NCBI GenBank assembly: GCA_004298625.1
Contig: SCSY01000229.1
Span: 1 to 17,945 of the forward strand
Length of the DNA: 17,945 bases
Direction: 5' to 3'
From: Nitrospirota bacterium
GTDB lineage: Bacteria; Nitrospirota; Thermodesulfovibrionia; Thermodesulfovibrionales; UBA1546
This document shows, in pieces, positions 12,973 through 17,945 of the stretch; the first letter of the stretch is position 1; the number at the start of each line of letters is the position of its first letter. The position numbers were made by a program, and so were the translations under genes. The notes beneath the pieces are model-generated. The model was not told where the DNA came from. It worked only from the letters and a program-made list of their open reading frames with translations, and made no database searches.

Positions 12973-13512
12973 CTATCCCTTTTTAACGCCTTCTTTAAGT
13001 CCCAGGCCGACTTTAGGGTGTTCAAACGGATGTATAGCAGGGAATTTCGCATAGAGCCATCCCTTGAATACCTCTTTGGCTCCTTCAAATACCTTAATGC
13101 TGACCGCCGGGTTATTCGGCTCATTGGATGTTGAAGTTATTGTGCCGACATCCATCTTGAAATCAGGAAGAAACTCTCCTACGGCGACTTTCAGGTTAGA
13201 ATTCGGTATCTGCAGATCGCTGTTAAGTTTAACCGTAAATTCTTGCGCCTTTTTAGTCGTCTTATCCTCAACAATAATCTTAACTGCGCTCCATTTGCCC
13301 TTTACGTTAGCAGGGACAATAACCTGGAGTTCGCCCTTGGGCATTGTTATGCCCGGCTGCCCTCCCGGCCCCGGCTGAGGATGTCCGGGCGGAAGCGCTC
13401 CCATCCCGGGCGCGCCTGGCGCCTGCGGCACAGGCTGCTGTTCTTTCTTCTTGCAGGCAAAAGAACCCACAAGCAAGACACTGAGTGCTACTGCCATAAG
13501 CTTTTTGTTCAT
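12973..13512 (-). CDS. Putative lipoprotein with DUF2155-like C-terminal domain
   Basis: This is an exported 179-residue protein. A signal peptide (MNKKLMAVALSVLLVG) leads to C20, which is probably lipidated, although SFAC is not an ideal lipobox. Next come a lysine stretch and a Pro/Gly/Gln-rich linker (about 25-55). The folded domain (about 60-175) contains FLPDF, SNEPNNPA, a KGWLYAKFP strand and HPFEHPKVGLGL. I recall this arrangement from DUF2155 proteins, whose function is unknown. The start is secure, with AAAGGAGG about 6 bases before the ATG and a plausible promoter upstream. The stop is 1 base from tRNA-Arg, so the two are cotranscribed and end at the strong terminator near 12800. 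Confidence 0.8.
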   Translation of the reverse strand: MNKKLMAVALSVLLVGSFACKKKEQQPVPQAPGAPGMGALPPGHPQPGPGGQPGITMPKGELQVIVPANVKGKWSAVKIIVEDKTTKKAQEFTVKLNSDLQIPNSNLKVAVGEFLPDFKMDVGTITSTSNEPNNPAVSIKVFEGAKEVFKGWLYAKFPAIHPFEHPKVGLGLKEGVKKG

Positions 13513-13534
13513 ATAGAACCTCCTTTAAAAAAAA

Positions 13535-13594
13535 TAGTTATATAGTTATAAGTTAAAAGTTACAATTTACTTCTAACTTTTCACTTCTGTTCAC
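13535..13594. repeat. A/T-rich 7-bp microrepeat region
   Basis: On the plus strand AGTTATA, AGTTAAA and AGTTACA units are followed by TCTAACT, TTTCACT and TCTGTTC, a roughly 7-bp period that fills the gap between the lipoprotein gene and tRNA-Ser(GCT). It is similar in style to the arrays near 10603 and inside ribD and the ATPase. Confidence 0.45.
13537..13565 (-). promoter_or_regulatory. Probable promoter of the lipoprotein-tRNA-Arg unit
   Basis: On the minus strand TTGTAA (13560-13565) and TATAAC (13537-13542) are 17 bases apart. The transcript would start near 13530, leaving a short leader with the AAAGGAGG ribosome site at 13519-13526. The region is built of 7-bp AGTTAxx-type units, so part of the match may come from the repeat. 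Confidence 0.45.
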
Positions 13595-13687
13595 TGGCGG
13601 AGAGGCAGGGATTCGAACCCTGGGTGAAGTTTTACCCCCACAACCGCTTAGCAGGCGGCTGCCTTCGACCTACTCGGCCACCTCTCC
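13595..13687 (-). tRNA. tRNA-Ser(GCT)
   Basis: The minus strand gives acceptor GGAGAGG/CCTCTCC, D-arm GGCCGAG, anticodon loop CTGCTAA with anticodon GCT (plus-strand 13650-13652), a long class II variable arm, T-arm GGTTCGAATCC and an encoded CCA. It reads AGC and AGU codons. Confidence 0.97.
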
Positions 13688-13750
13688 TCTGAGAGTCATA
13701 GACTCAAACTCTGATATATTAACAGTCTAAAATTAGATTTGTAAACCCCG

Positions 13751-13780
13751 AAAAAAACCTGATTGGAGTTTCCTGACAGG
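13751..13780 (-). terminator. Candidate terminator of the isc-pseudopilin operon
   Basis: On the minus strand, just after the pseudopilin stop, CCTG...CAGG arms with an inner GG/CC pair (13758-13780) are followed by seven T residues (13751-13757). The stem has internal mismatches, so the call is moderate. Confidence 0.4.
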
Positions 13781-13788
13781 ACAATGCT

Positions 13789-14217
13789 TTACCAGTCCTC
13801 AAAACCTTTTTTCTGCGACCGGACCCTGCCGGTCAAAGGGTCATAGGCAAAGGGCATATCAAAGGGATCCAGCACATTCATGTCCTTATCAACAGAATAA
13901 GGTTCCAGGTATTTAGCCCTGACTATAGTGTCTTTATATGGAACGATAATATTTTCCGAGACAAGTTCTTTGAGACTCCGGGGGTATCTGCCTTTTGTCA
14001 TCTTAAAAAGTGTGATAGCCTGCCTCAGGTTATTCAATTCCGTCCTGACCGCAACCTTCTTTGCTTCCCATATAATACTCTCATAACGGTCATACACCAC
14101 AACCACAAGAATGCTGATGACTATGATAACTATCAGGGTCTCAACGATTCCTGAGCCGGCTCTATCAAACACGGATAGGGCCGGTCTGTTATTTATTCTT
14201 GCTTTTGTAATCTTCAA
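13789..14217 (-). CDS. Type II/IV pseudopilin-like protein
   Basis: This membrane-anchored pilin-like protein has a prepilin peptidase site at AG|SGIVE. Cleavage after G21 puts the conserved Glu (E26) at position 5 of the mature protein. It is followed by the hydrophobic helix TLIVIIVISILVVVVY. The soluble part has the LNNLRQAITLFKMTKGRYP helix-turn typical of GspG/PilA-type pseudopilins and a C-terminal region with DPFDMPFAYDPLTGR. The open frame starts with a TTG at 14217, overlapping iscU by 29 bases, with AGAAGG nearby. A GTG at 14172 would give a more usual short leader, so the start is uncertain. Overlap with iscU suggests cotranscription, but no functional link to Fe-S assembly is obvious. 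No other pilus genes are in the window. Confidence 0.78.
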   Translation of the reverse strand: MKITKARINNRPALSVFDRAGSGIVETLIVIIVISILVVVVYDRYESIIWEAKKVAVRTELNNLRQAITLFKMTKGRYPRSLKELVSENIIVPYKDTIVRAKYLEPYSVDKDMNVLDPFDMPFAYDPLTGRVRSQKKGFEDW

Positions 14218-14557
14218 TCGCCTTCTTTAGAGCATCCGCGCCGAGATTCGAGCAGTGCATTTTTTGCGGAGGGAGGCCTTCAAGCTCATTCGCTACGCTT
14301 TCCTTTGATATTGTCAATGCCTCGTCGAGAGTCTTGCCCTTTGCCATCTCGGTGATCATGCTGCTGACGGCAATAGCTGCCCCGCATCCGAATGTCTTGA
14401 ACTTGATATCTACTATCCTTCCATCTTTCACTTTTATGAATATCTGCATCACGTCTCCGCATGTAGGATTTCCTTCGGTGCCTACGCCATCCGCATCCGG
14501 CATATCACCCACGTTCCTCGGGTTTGAAAAATGGTCCATTACTTTTGCACTATACAT
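14189..14557 (-). CDS. iscU: Fe-S cluster scaffold IscU (NifU N-terminal type)
   Basis: IscU assembles [2Fe-2S] clusters on a scaffold and passes them to target proteins. The 122-residue protein keeps all the known ligands: C33 and D35 in TCGD, C58 in FGCG, and H101-C102 in MHCS. The chaperone-recognition motif, usually LPPVK, reads LPPQK (95-99). The start overlaps the iscS-like gene by 19 bases, and its ribosome site (GGAGAAGG, 6 bases before the ATG) lies inside the end of that gene, so the two are translationally coupled. No hscA, hscB, iscA or fdx follows, so this is a minimal set. The intact scaffold beside a desulfurase lacking its PLP lysine is the notable point. Confidence 0.95.
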   Translation of the reverse strand: MYSAKVMDHFSNPRNVGDMPDADGVGTEGNPTCGDVMQIFIKVKDGRIVDIKFKTFGCGAAIAVSSMITEMAKGKTLDEALTISKESVANELEGLPPQKMHCSNLGADALKKAIEDYKSKNK

Positions 14558-15738
14558 TGTCCACCTTCTCCTTCTATCCCCCAGCCTTTCCCATAGGGAG
14601 AGATTTCTCTTAATCTTTTTATCACCTGCGGGAATTCTGCAAGCAGGTATTCTATATCTTCGTCGCTATTGTCTTTACCGAGTGTAAAGACTATCGAGCC
14701 CTGTGCAAGGCTCGAAGGCAGTCCCATTGACAGCAAGACAGGCGACGCCTTCAATGCCTTTGATGAACACGCAGAACCGCTGGCGGCATACACGCCCTTT
14801 GCCGCAAGTAAAAGAAGCATGGCCTCGCCCTCTATAAACTCAACACAAAAGCTTGCATGCCCTGGAAGTCTGTTATCGGGATGTCCTGTAAGATGAACAT
14901 TCTCAACGCTTGCCTTGATGTTTAAAAGCTTATCCCTTAACCTTCCTACATGTTCCATTCTCGAATTCATCTCGCTCCCGGCAAGTTCAGCCGCCCTGCC
15001 CATGCCTACAATTGCAGGGACATTCTCTGTGCCGGCCCTTCTTCCATTTTCCTGTATTCCGCCGTAGATTAGCGGAACTATTCTCAGCCCCTCTCTTACA
15101 TAAAGAGCTCCGGCACCCTTTGGCCCGTAGAACTGATGTGCTGCCATGCTCAGAAGGTCAACCCCGAGTTCTTTTATATTAATGGGTATATTTCCTGTTG
15201 TTGCTACTGCATCCGTATGAAAGATTATCTTTTTCTCCCTGGCAATGTCAGCTATCTCTTTTATCGGCTCTATGGTCCCTACCTCGCTGCTTGCATGAGT
15301 TACAGATATCAGTGTTGTCTCTTTTGTAATCGCCTTTTTCACGGTATCGGGGTCAACAACACCATGTTTATCTACCGGAAGGTAAGTAACCACAAACCCC
15401 ATCTTCTCAAGAAACCTTGCGGAATTCAATATCGAGTGATGCTCCATCCTCGACACAATCACATGCTTTCCCTCATTCTGTCTCGCAAGCGCAATACCGC
15501 GCAGGGCAAAATTATTTGACTCTGCCCCGCTTGCCGTAAAGATTATCTCCGACGCCTTTGAATTGGTAAGAGATGCAACCTGTCCTCTTGCATTTTCTAT
15601 CGCCTCCTTTGCCTTAGAACCGAGTTCATACATGCTCAAAGGATTGCCGAATTCCTCTTTGAAATAAGGGAGCATTGCGTCAAAGACACGCGCATCAAGA
15701 GGGTTTGTTGCAACATGATCAAAATAACACCTTCTCAT
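14539..15738 (-). CDS. IscS/NifS-like protein lacking the PLP-anchoring lysine
   Basis: This is a class V aminotransferase-fold protein of 399 residues. IscS takes sulfur from cysteine, using PLP, and hands it to IscU. The fold is recognisable throughout: YFDHVATNPLD, FGNPLS, EHHSIL with H100, GTIEPI, YGPKGAGALY and ENGRRAGTENVP. The catalytic loop ASGSACSS has C324. However, the PLP lysine in the usual HK-x-YGPKG is Gln here (H201-Q202, codon CAG at 15133-15135). Other PLP-contact motifs also differ: SGAT-E becomes SGA-E (70-73), HANNE becomes HASSE (148-152) and DA-x-Q becomes DAVA (176-179). I infer that it does not hold PLP normally, as reported for Archaeoglobus fulgidus IscS. Its ATG overlaps the tusA-like stop (ATGA), and its tail carries the iscU ribosome site. 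It could serve as a structural partner and Cys persulfide relay. Confidence 0.9.
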   Translation of the reverse strand: MRRCYFDHVATNPLDARVFDAMLPYFKEEFGNPLSMYELGSKAKEAIENARGQVASLTNSKASEIIFTASGAESNNFALRGIALARQNEGKHVIVSRMEHHSILNSARFLEKMGFVVTYLPVDKHGVVDPDTVKKAITKETTLISVTHASSEVGTIEPIKEIADIAREKKIIFHTDAVATTGNIPINIKELGVDLLSMAAHQFYGPKGAGALYVREGLRIVPLIYGGIQENGRRAGTENVPAIVGMGRAAELAGSEMNSRMEHVGRLRDKLLNIKASVENVHLTGHPDNRLPGHASFCVEFIEGEAMLLLLAAKGVYAASGSACSSKALKASPVLLSMGLPSSLAQGSIVFTLGKDNSDEDIEYLLAEFPQVIKRLREISPYGKGWGIEGEGGQCIVQK

Positions 15739-15992
15739 TTTTTCTTCACCTTCTTCCTGATATAAAATTTATAAAAATCTTCGGTCTCCTTAATCCCTAA
15801 AAATTCATTGCCTGTCTTTTCACACCAGCCCGGAATATCTTCAAGCGCTCCATCATAGTCTGTCATGATTTCCAGTATCTGTCCATCATCAAGTTCGCGT
15901 ATCTTCTCTTCCAGTTTCAGCAGATGCATCGGGCACATCATATAGACAATATCTGTTGTTACATCCGGTTTTACATTCTCTACAAATTTCAT
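15735..15992 (-). CDS. TusA/SirA-like sulfur-carrier protein
   Basis: This is a small 85-residue protein with the TusA fold pattern. An N-terminal strand leads to Cys-Pro (C20-P21) at the start of the first helix. It is followed by LEEKIRELDDGQILEI, the TDYDGALEDIPGWC segment (C57) that matches the DDPATTRDIPGFC region of TusA, and a final FYKFYIRK strand. TusA proteins carry persulfide sulfur between a desulfurase and acceptors. The canonical CPxP is CPMH here, so the second proline is lost. GGAAG precedes the ATG. The stop overlaps the iscS-like start by 4 bases, so stoichiometric coexpression is likely. In this operon it could deliver sulfur to, or accept it from, the unusual IscS/IscU pair. 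Confidence 0.82.
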   Translation of the reverse strand: MKFVENVKPDVTTDIVYMMCPMHLLKLEEKIRELDDGQILEIMTDYDGALEDIPGWCEKTGNEFLGIKETEDFYKFYIRKKVKKK

Positions 15993-16011
15993 ATTTCTTC
16001 CAATTTCCCTT

Positions 16012-16097
16012 CGTCATTGCGAGCCTGAAAGGCATGGCAATCTCGGTCTCTTAAGATTGCTTCGTCGCTCGCCGATGGCGGACTCCTCGCAATGACG
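16012..16097. repeat. CGTCATTGCGAG inverted-repeat element within the isc operon
   Basis: The 12-bp ends CGTCATTGCGAG (16012-16023) and CTCGCAATGACG (16086-16097) are exact inverted copies. Inside, GCAATCT (16037-16043) pairs with AGATTGC (16054-16060). I recall this as a dispersed palindromic repeat in many bacterial genomes. It fills the gap between iscR and the tusA-like gene and extends into iscR, where it encodes the last 15 residues and the stop codon. In the message it would form a long hairpin. Confidence 0.85.
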
Positions 16098-16539
16098 TAC
16101 GGATTGTTTTAGCATTGCCAACCTTGTGCAATAAAGTTCCCTTAATCAAATCTTTCAGCGTAACCGTCTCCAGGAATCCATCTATCTTTTCCCCGAGAGA
16201 CTTCCAGAGCATATATGTAACGCACCCGTCCACCCTCACGCATCCCTCTTCGGGGTCCAGACAGGATGTTATGGCAACAGGCCCTTCGAGTTCCTTAAGT
16301 ATTGCGCTGATGCTTATGTCTTCGGGTTTTTTATTCAGCAGATAGCCTCCGCCCGGACCCTTAATGCTTTTTATAAGCCCGCCGTTCCTGAGCTTGTTGA
16401 GTATCTGTTCCAGATAGGCAACGGAAACAGCCTGTTTTTCGGATATCTCCTTTATGGTAACAGGCTTATCAGGATAGCCATTGGCTATCTCGAACATGGC
16501 CCTCACCCCATACTGCCCTTTTGTCGACAACCTCAGCAT
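16051..16539 (-). CDS. iscR: Rrf2-family Fe-S regulator, IscR-like
   Basis: IscR-type regulators bind DNA with a winged helix and sense Fe-S supply through a bound cluster. The 162-residue protein begins LRLSTKGQYGVRAMFEIA, with the Rrf2 helix-turn-helix (about 27-52) and wing KGPGGGYLL (60-68). Three cysteines follow at C93, C100 and C106 with spacing C-x6-C-x5-C. E. coli IscR has C-x5-C-x5-C plus a His three residues later; here that position is Y109 (CVTYMLW), so the fourth ligand differs. The last 15 residues (TSLRGVRHRRATKQS) are encoded by a dispersed repeat and are not native. There is no ribosome site before the ATG, and the promoter predicts a leaderless transcript. It heads the operon and probably regulates itself through the box at 16553-16577. 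Confidence 0.92.
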   Translation of the reverse strand: MLRLSTKGQYGVRAMFEIANGYPDKPVTIKEISEKQAVSVAYLEQILNKLRNGGLIKSIKGPGGGYLLNKKPEDISISAILKELEGPVAITSCLDPEEGCVRVDGCVTYMLWKSLGEKIDGFLETVTLKDLIKGTLLHKVGNAKTIRTSLRGVRHRRATKQS

Positions 16540-16544
16540 ATTAA

Positions 16545-16577
16545 AGTGTATAAAACCATACTAAGCTTGTCAAGTAT
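16545..16577 (-). promoter_or_regulatory. iscR promoter with overlapping IscR-type box
   Basis: On the minus strand a consensus -35 TTGACA (16568-16573) and a -10 TACACT (16545-16550) are 17 bases apart. The 25-base stretch 16553-16577, starting ATACTTGAC on the minus strand, matches the E. coli type 1 IscR consensus (ATASYYGAC-TRWWWYA-GTCRRSTAT) at about 19 of 25 positions by hand count. It covers the -35, as expected for autorepression. The predicted start falls on the ATG of iscR. Confidence 0.65.
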
Positions 16578-16626
16578 ATAGTTGAGTGAATTGGTAAAGG
16601 ATTTATAAAACGTCAATTGCAACCGA

Positions 16627-16656
16627 TTGACCGGATTAAAACCTTTTTGCTATAGT
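16627..16656 (+). promoter_or_regulatory. Promoter of the secreted-protein gene
   Basis: TTGACC (16627-16632) and TATAGT (16651-16656) with an 18-base spacer each differ from consensus at one position. The leader of about 55 bases holds a TAATAAC/GTTATTA hairpin (about 16669-16697), which ends some 10 bases before the AAGGAGG ribosome site. Confidence 0.6.
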
Positions 16657-16718
16657 TCTGTAACTATCTAATAACTGGTTAATGAAGAGGGTTATTAATA
16701 AGCTTAAGGAGGAACTAC

Positions 16719-17177
16719 ATGAAAAGGGTTTCAGCAGTTGTAATGACGATGTTGTTTGGCCTGCTCTCTGCCAGCCTTTATGCTGCGGAGAAGGATGCCG
16801 TCGGGTGCAAGGACCATCCACTCATTCCCAGGATGCAGGACTACTATATTGTCGGATGTAGTAACGCTTTAGCCAATTTTGATGCGGACATAGCAAACGG
16901 AAAAAATACCGAGACTGTCCATATCGAAGGAAACTCTATGGCATTGTTATATAGTCCCCAACCTGGACTCAAATCGAAGCTTAGTGAGCCCCAACTCCGC
17001 AGCGATTTTGAGAATGCCGTCAAAAAACAGGGCGGCAGACTTTTCGGCGCAACGCCTGGCCAAAAATGGCCGATATACAAGATAGTCAAGGATGGCAAGG
17101 AATTCTGGATTGTGTTGATGGTTAATTCCGGAAAATATTTTACCGGTTCGTACGGGTACAGAATCATCGAAAAATGA
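16719..17177 (+). CDS. Small secreted protein, OmpA-N-terminal-like domain
   Basis: This is an exported 152-residue protein. It has a Sec signal peptide with a hydrophobic core at about 5-20 and a likely cleavage after SLYA (residue 22). The mature part has DHPLIPRMQDYYI near its start, a VHIEGNSMALLYSP strand, a DFENAVKKQGGRLFG helix-strand and KDGKEFWIVLMV before YGYRIIEK. I recall this pattern from the region before the OmpA domain in some outer-membrane proteins. Here it stands alone without the peptidoglycan-binding domain. C30 and C47 could form a disulfide. AAGGAGG lies 6-7 bases before the ATG, and a good promoter precedes it, divergent from iscR. The role is unknown; a periplasmic location is inferred. 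Confidence 0.82.
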   Translation: MKRVSAVVMTMLFGLLSASLYAAEKDAVGCKDHPLIPRMQDYYIVGCSNALANFDADIANGKNTETVHIEGNSMALLYSPQPGLKSKLSEPQLRSDFENAVKKQGGRLFGATPGQKWPIYKIVKDGKEFWIVLMVNSGKYFTGSYGYRIIEK

Positions 17178-17240
17178 GGGGACAGCTTGTCAATAATCAA
17201 GTCTGACCCTAAATATCACTCTTTAAAGTAGCCTGTCCCT
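17178..17240. repeat. REP-like palindromic intergenic element
   Basis: GGGACAG (17179-17185) and CTGTCCC (17233-17239) are inverted copies flanking a core with AATAATCAAGTCTGACCCTAA, a type of sequence I recall as a dispersed repeat in several bacterial groups. It begins one base after the stop of the secreted-protein gene, and on the plus strand is followed by a T-rich stretch. It may act as a terminator between the convergent genes. Confidence 0.55.
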
Positions 17241-17251
17241 ATCTTTTTCGG

Positions 17252-17554
17252 TTAACTCCGGCTTTCCCCGCAGTTCCAGCACGTTGCAAATTGTCCTTCG
17301 ATTTCCTCTCCGCATGAATCGCATTTCCAAGAAGACAGATCTTTCTCTGTGATCTCTTCTTCTACAATACGCTTGGCTTCCGCAAAATCATCATCATCAA
17401 CGCATAGTTGCGGCCAGCACTCAATTGGCGGTATTTCACCAACGCCAGCAAGAAGATATTCGTTCTTGATCCAGCATCTGATCCCGTGCCCCTCTATGAT
17501 GTTCTGGAATATGCTCACCAAAGAGATGTTTGAAGCGCTGTAAACTGTTTTCAT
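17252..17554 (-). CDS. DUF2007-type protein with C-terminal zinc ribbon
   Basis: This is a 100-residue cytoplasmic protein. The N-terminal part (1-66) begins MKTVYSASN and contains HGIRCWIKNEYLL, PPIECWPQLCVDDDDFAEA and KRIVEE. That is the pattern of the DUF2007 family, described as a putative signal-transducing domain with a GlnB-like fold and no established partner. The C-terminal part has two cysteine pairs, C78/C81 in CDSC and C92/C95 in CWNC, forming a zinc ribbon. The ribosome site is poor. It is separated from the next upstream gene by an attC-like imperfect palindrome. Confidence 0.82.
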   Translation of the reverse strand: MKTVYSASNISLVSIFQNIIEGHGIRCWIKNEYLLAGVGEIPPIECWPQLCVDDDDFAEAKRIVEEEITEKDLSSWKCDSCGEEIEGQFATCWNCGESRS

Positions 17555-17566
17555 TTGTTTTTATCC

Positions 17567-17653
17567 ATTCAACGAAATGGCTGCGCCCACGGGGCAAGGG
17601 CCTTTGGAAAACCATAGGGACTATTTACTGTCGCCTCGATTTGGTTGTTAGTG
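17567..17653 (-). other. attC-like imperfect palindrome (tentative)
   Basis: Between two small same-strand genes, the minus strand reads CTAAC...AACCAAATCG...GGCG, a central GGTTTTCCAAAGGCCC region, then GGGCGCAGCCATTTCGTTGAAT. The arms share CAAC-x-AAAT and GCG blocks in inverted order. GTTGAAT fits the GTTRRRY core of integron attC sites and lies 13 bases before the next ATG, as in cassettes. The opposite core (CACTAAC) deviates at its first base from RYYYAAC, so this is only a possibility. Confidence 0.25.
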
Positions 17654-17665
17654 TCATCCGATTAA

Positions 17666-17863
17666 CTATAATGTCGTCCATGCATAGATTAGCAAAATAA
17701 CGAGCAAAGGGGTAATGATGTAAAAAGCAATCATCCATAGATTTCTTTTCAACCCTTGTTTCTTGTCTATTTTCATTTTCCAGTCTTCGATGCCTTTGAT
17801 CAGTATGGCAATGTCACCAATAAACAGAAGCACCAGTAATAAAAAACCACAGAATGTAAGCAT
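17666..17863 (-). CDS. Small two-helix membrane protein
   Basis: This 65-residue protein has two predicted transmembrane helices, about 3-23 and 43-63, joined by a basic loop (KMKIDKKQGLKRN) that should face the cytoplasm. Both ends would then be outside. The ATG is preceded by AGAGGA at a longer-than-usual distance. I do not recognise a family. It precedes the DUF2007 gene on the same strand with an unusual palindrome between them. Confidence 0.55.
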   Translation of the reverse strand: MLTFCGFLLLVLLFIGDIAILIKGIEDWKMKIDKKQGLKRNLWMIAFYIITPLLVILLIYAWTTL

Positions 17864-17930
17864 TTTTTTATCTATCCTCTAATGAGGGCTTTCAGCCGCC
17901 GGCTAATGGGTAGCCTTCGCTCTCAAACTG

Positions 17931-17945
17931 CTCAGGAGTCCTGAG
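17931..17945. repeat. Perfect short palindrome at the window edge
   Basis: CTCAGGA-G-TCCTGAG forms a perfect 7-bp inverted repeat that ends exactly at the window boundary. It may be part of a larger element outside the window. The 67 bases before it hold no gene that I can support. Confidence 0.35.

Noticed and set aside
12795..13124. Minus-strand ORF of 109 residues containing LAQLDRASDYESAGRGF
   Set aside because: It is a translation across the tRNA-Arg gene and part of the lipoprotein gene in another frame, a frequent false annotation.
1..17945. CRISPR array, prophage, toxin-antitoxin or defence island
   Set aside because: There are no regularly spaced direct repeats and no cas, integrase, capsid, toxin or antitoxin-like proteins. 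The genes are mostly housekeeping.

Overview
The window reads as a piece of a bacterial chromosome, mostly housekeeping genes, from an anaerobe-like lineage of moderate G+C. The aconitase resembles the Aquifex-type family, and the TPR protein, DUF2007 protein, DUF2155-like lipoprotein and isc-type operon together suggest Nitrospirota or a deltaproteobacterium-like relative. That placement is inference from gene style, not from a marker gene. There is no prophage, CRISPR array or intact insertion sequence.

Layout. 1-4.3 kb: the 3' part of an aconitase gene, a small Cys-rich ORF, ribD, and convergent pepA. 4.35-9.2 kb: a TPR protein, then a minus-strand cluster yqhA-like > Ca2+ P-type ATPase > purC. 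9.4-11.9 kb: a MscS-type channel, tRNA-Ser(CGA), and an A+T-rich rsgA just behind the tRNA. 11.9-13.7 kb: tadA, a 136-bp inverted-repeat element, a glutaredoxin-like gene, tRNA-Arg(ACG), a lipoprotein gene and tRNA-Ser(GCT). 13.8-16.6 kb: a compact minus-strand operon iscR > tusA-like > iscS-like > iscU > pseudopilin. 16.6-17.9 kb: a small secreted protein, a DUF2007/zinc-ribbon protein and a two-helix membrane protein, with REP-like and attC-like sequence between them.

Most notable is the Fe-S operon. The IscS-like protein keeps its loop cysteine (C324) and substrate-side His (H100), but the PLP-anchoring Lys is Gln (HQ for HK at 201-202), and several other PLP-contact motifs have changed. 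IscU keeps all its cluster ligands. I infer a cysteine desulfurase homologue without PLP, similar to what is known for Archaeoglobus fulgidus IscS, working with IscU and an adjacent TusA-like protein. Upstream is an IscR-family regulator whose third cluster motif lacks the His ligand. Its promoter carries a good match to a type 1 IscR box.

A second theme is small repeats that enter or replace coding sequence. A G/C-tract palindrome adds about 16 residues to the ATPase. 8-bp tandem units lie inside the ATPase and ribD. A CGTCATTGCGAG inverted repeat supplies the last 15 residues of IscR. A separate repeat family touches the stop codons of pepA and the glutaredoxin-like gene. Two genes (mscS, iscR) appear to be transcribed without a leader.
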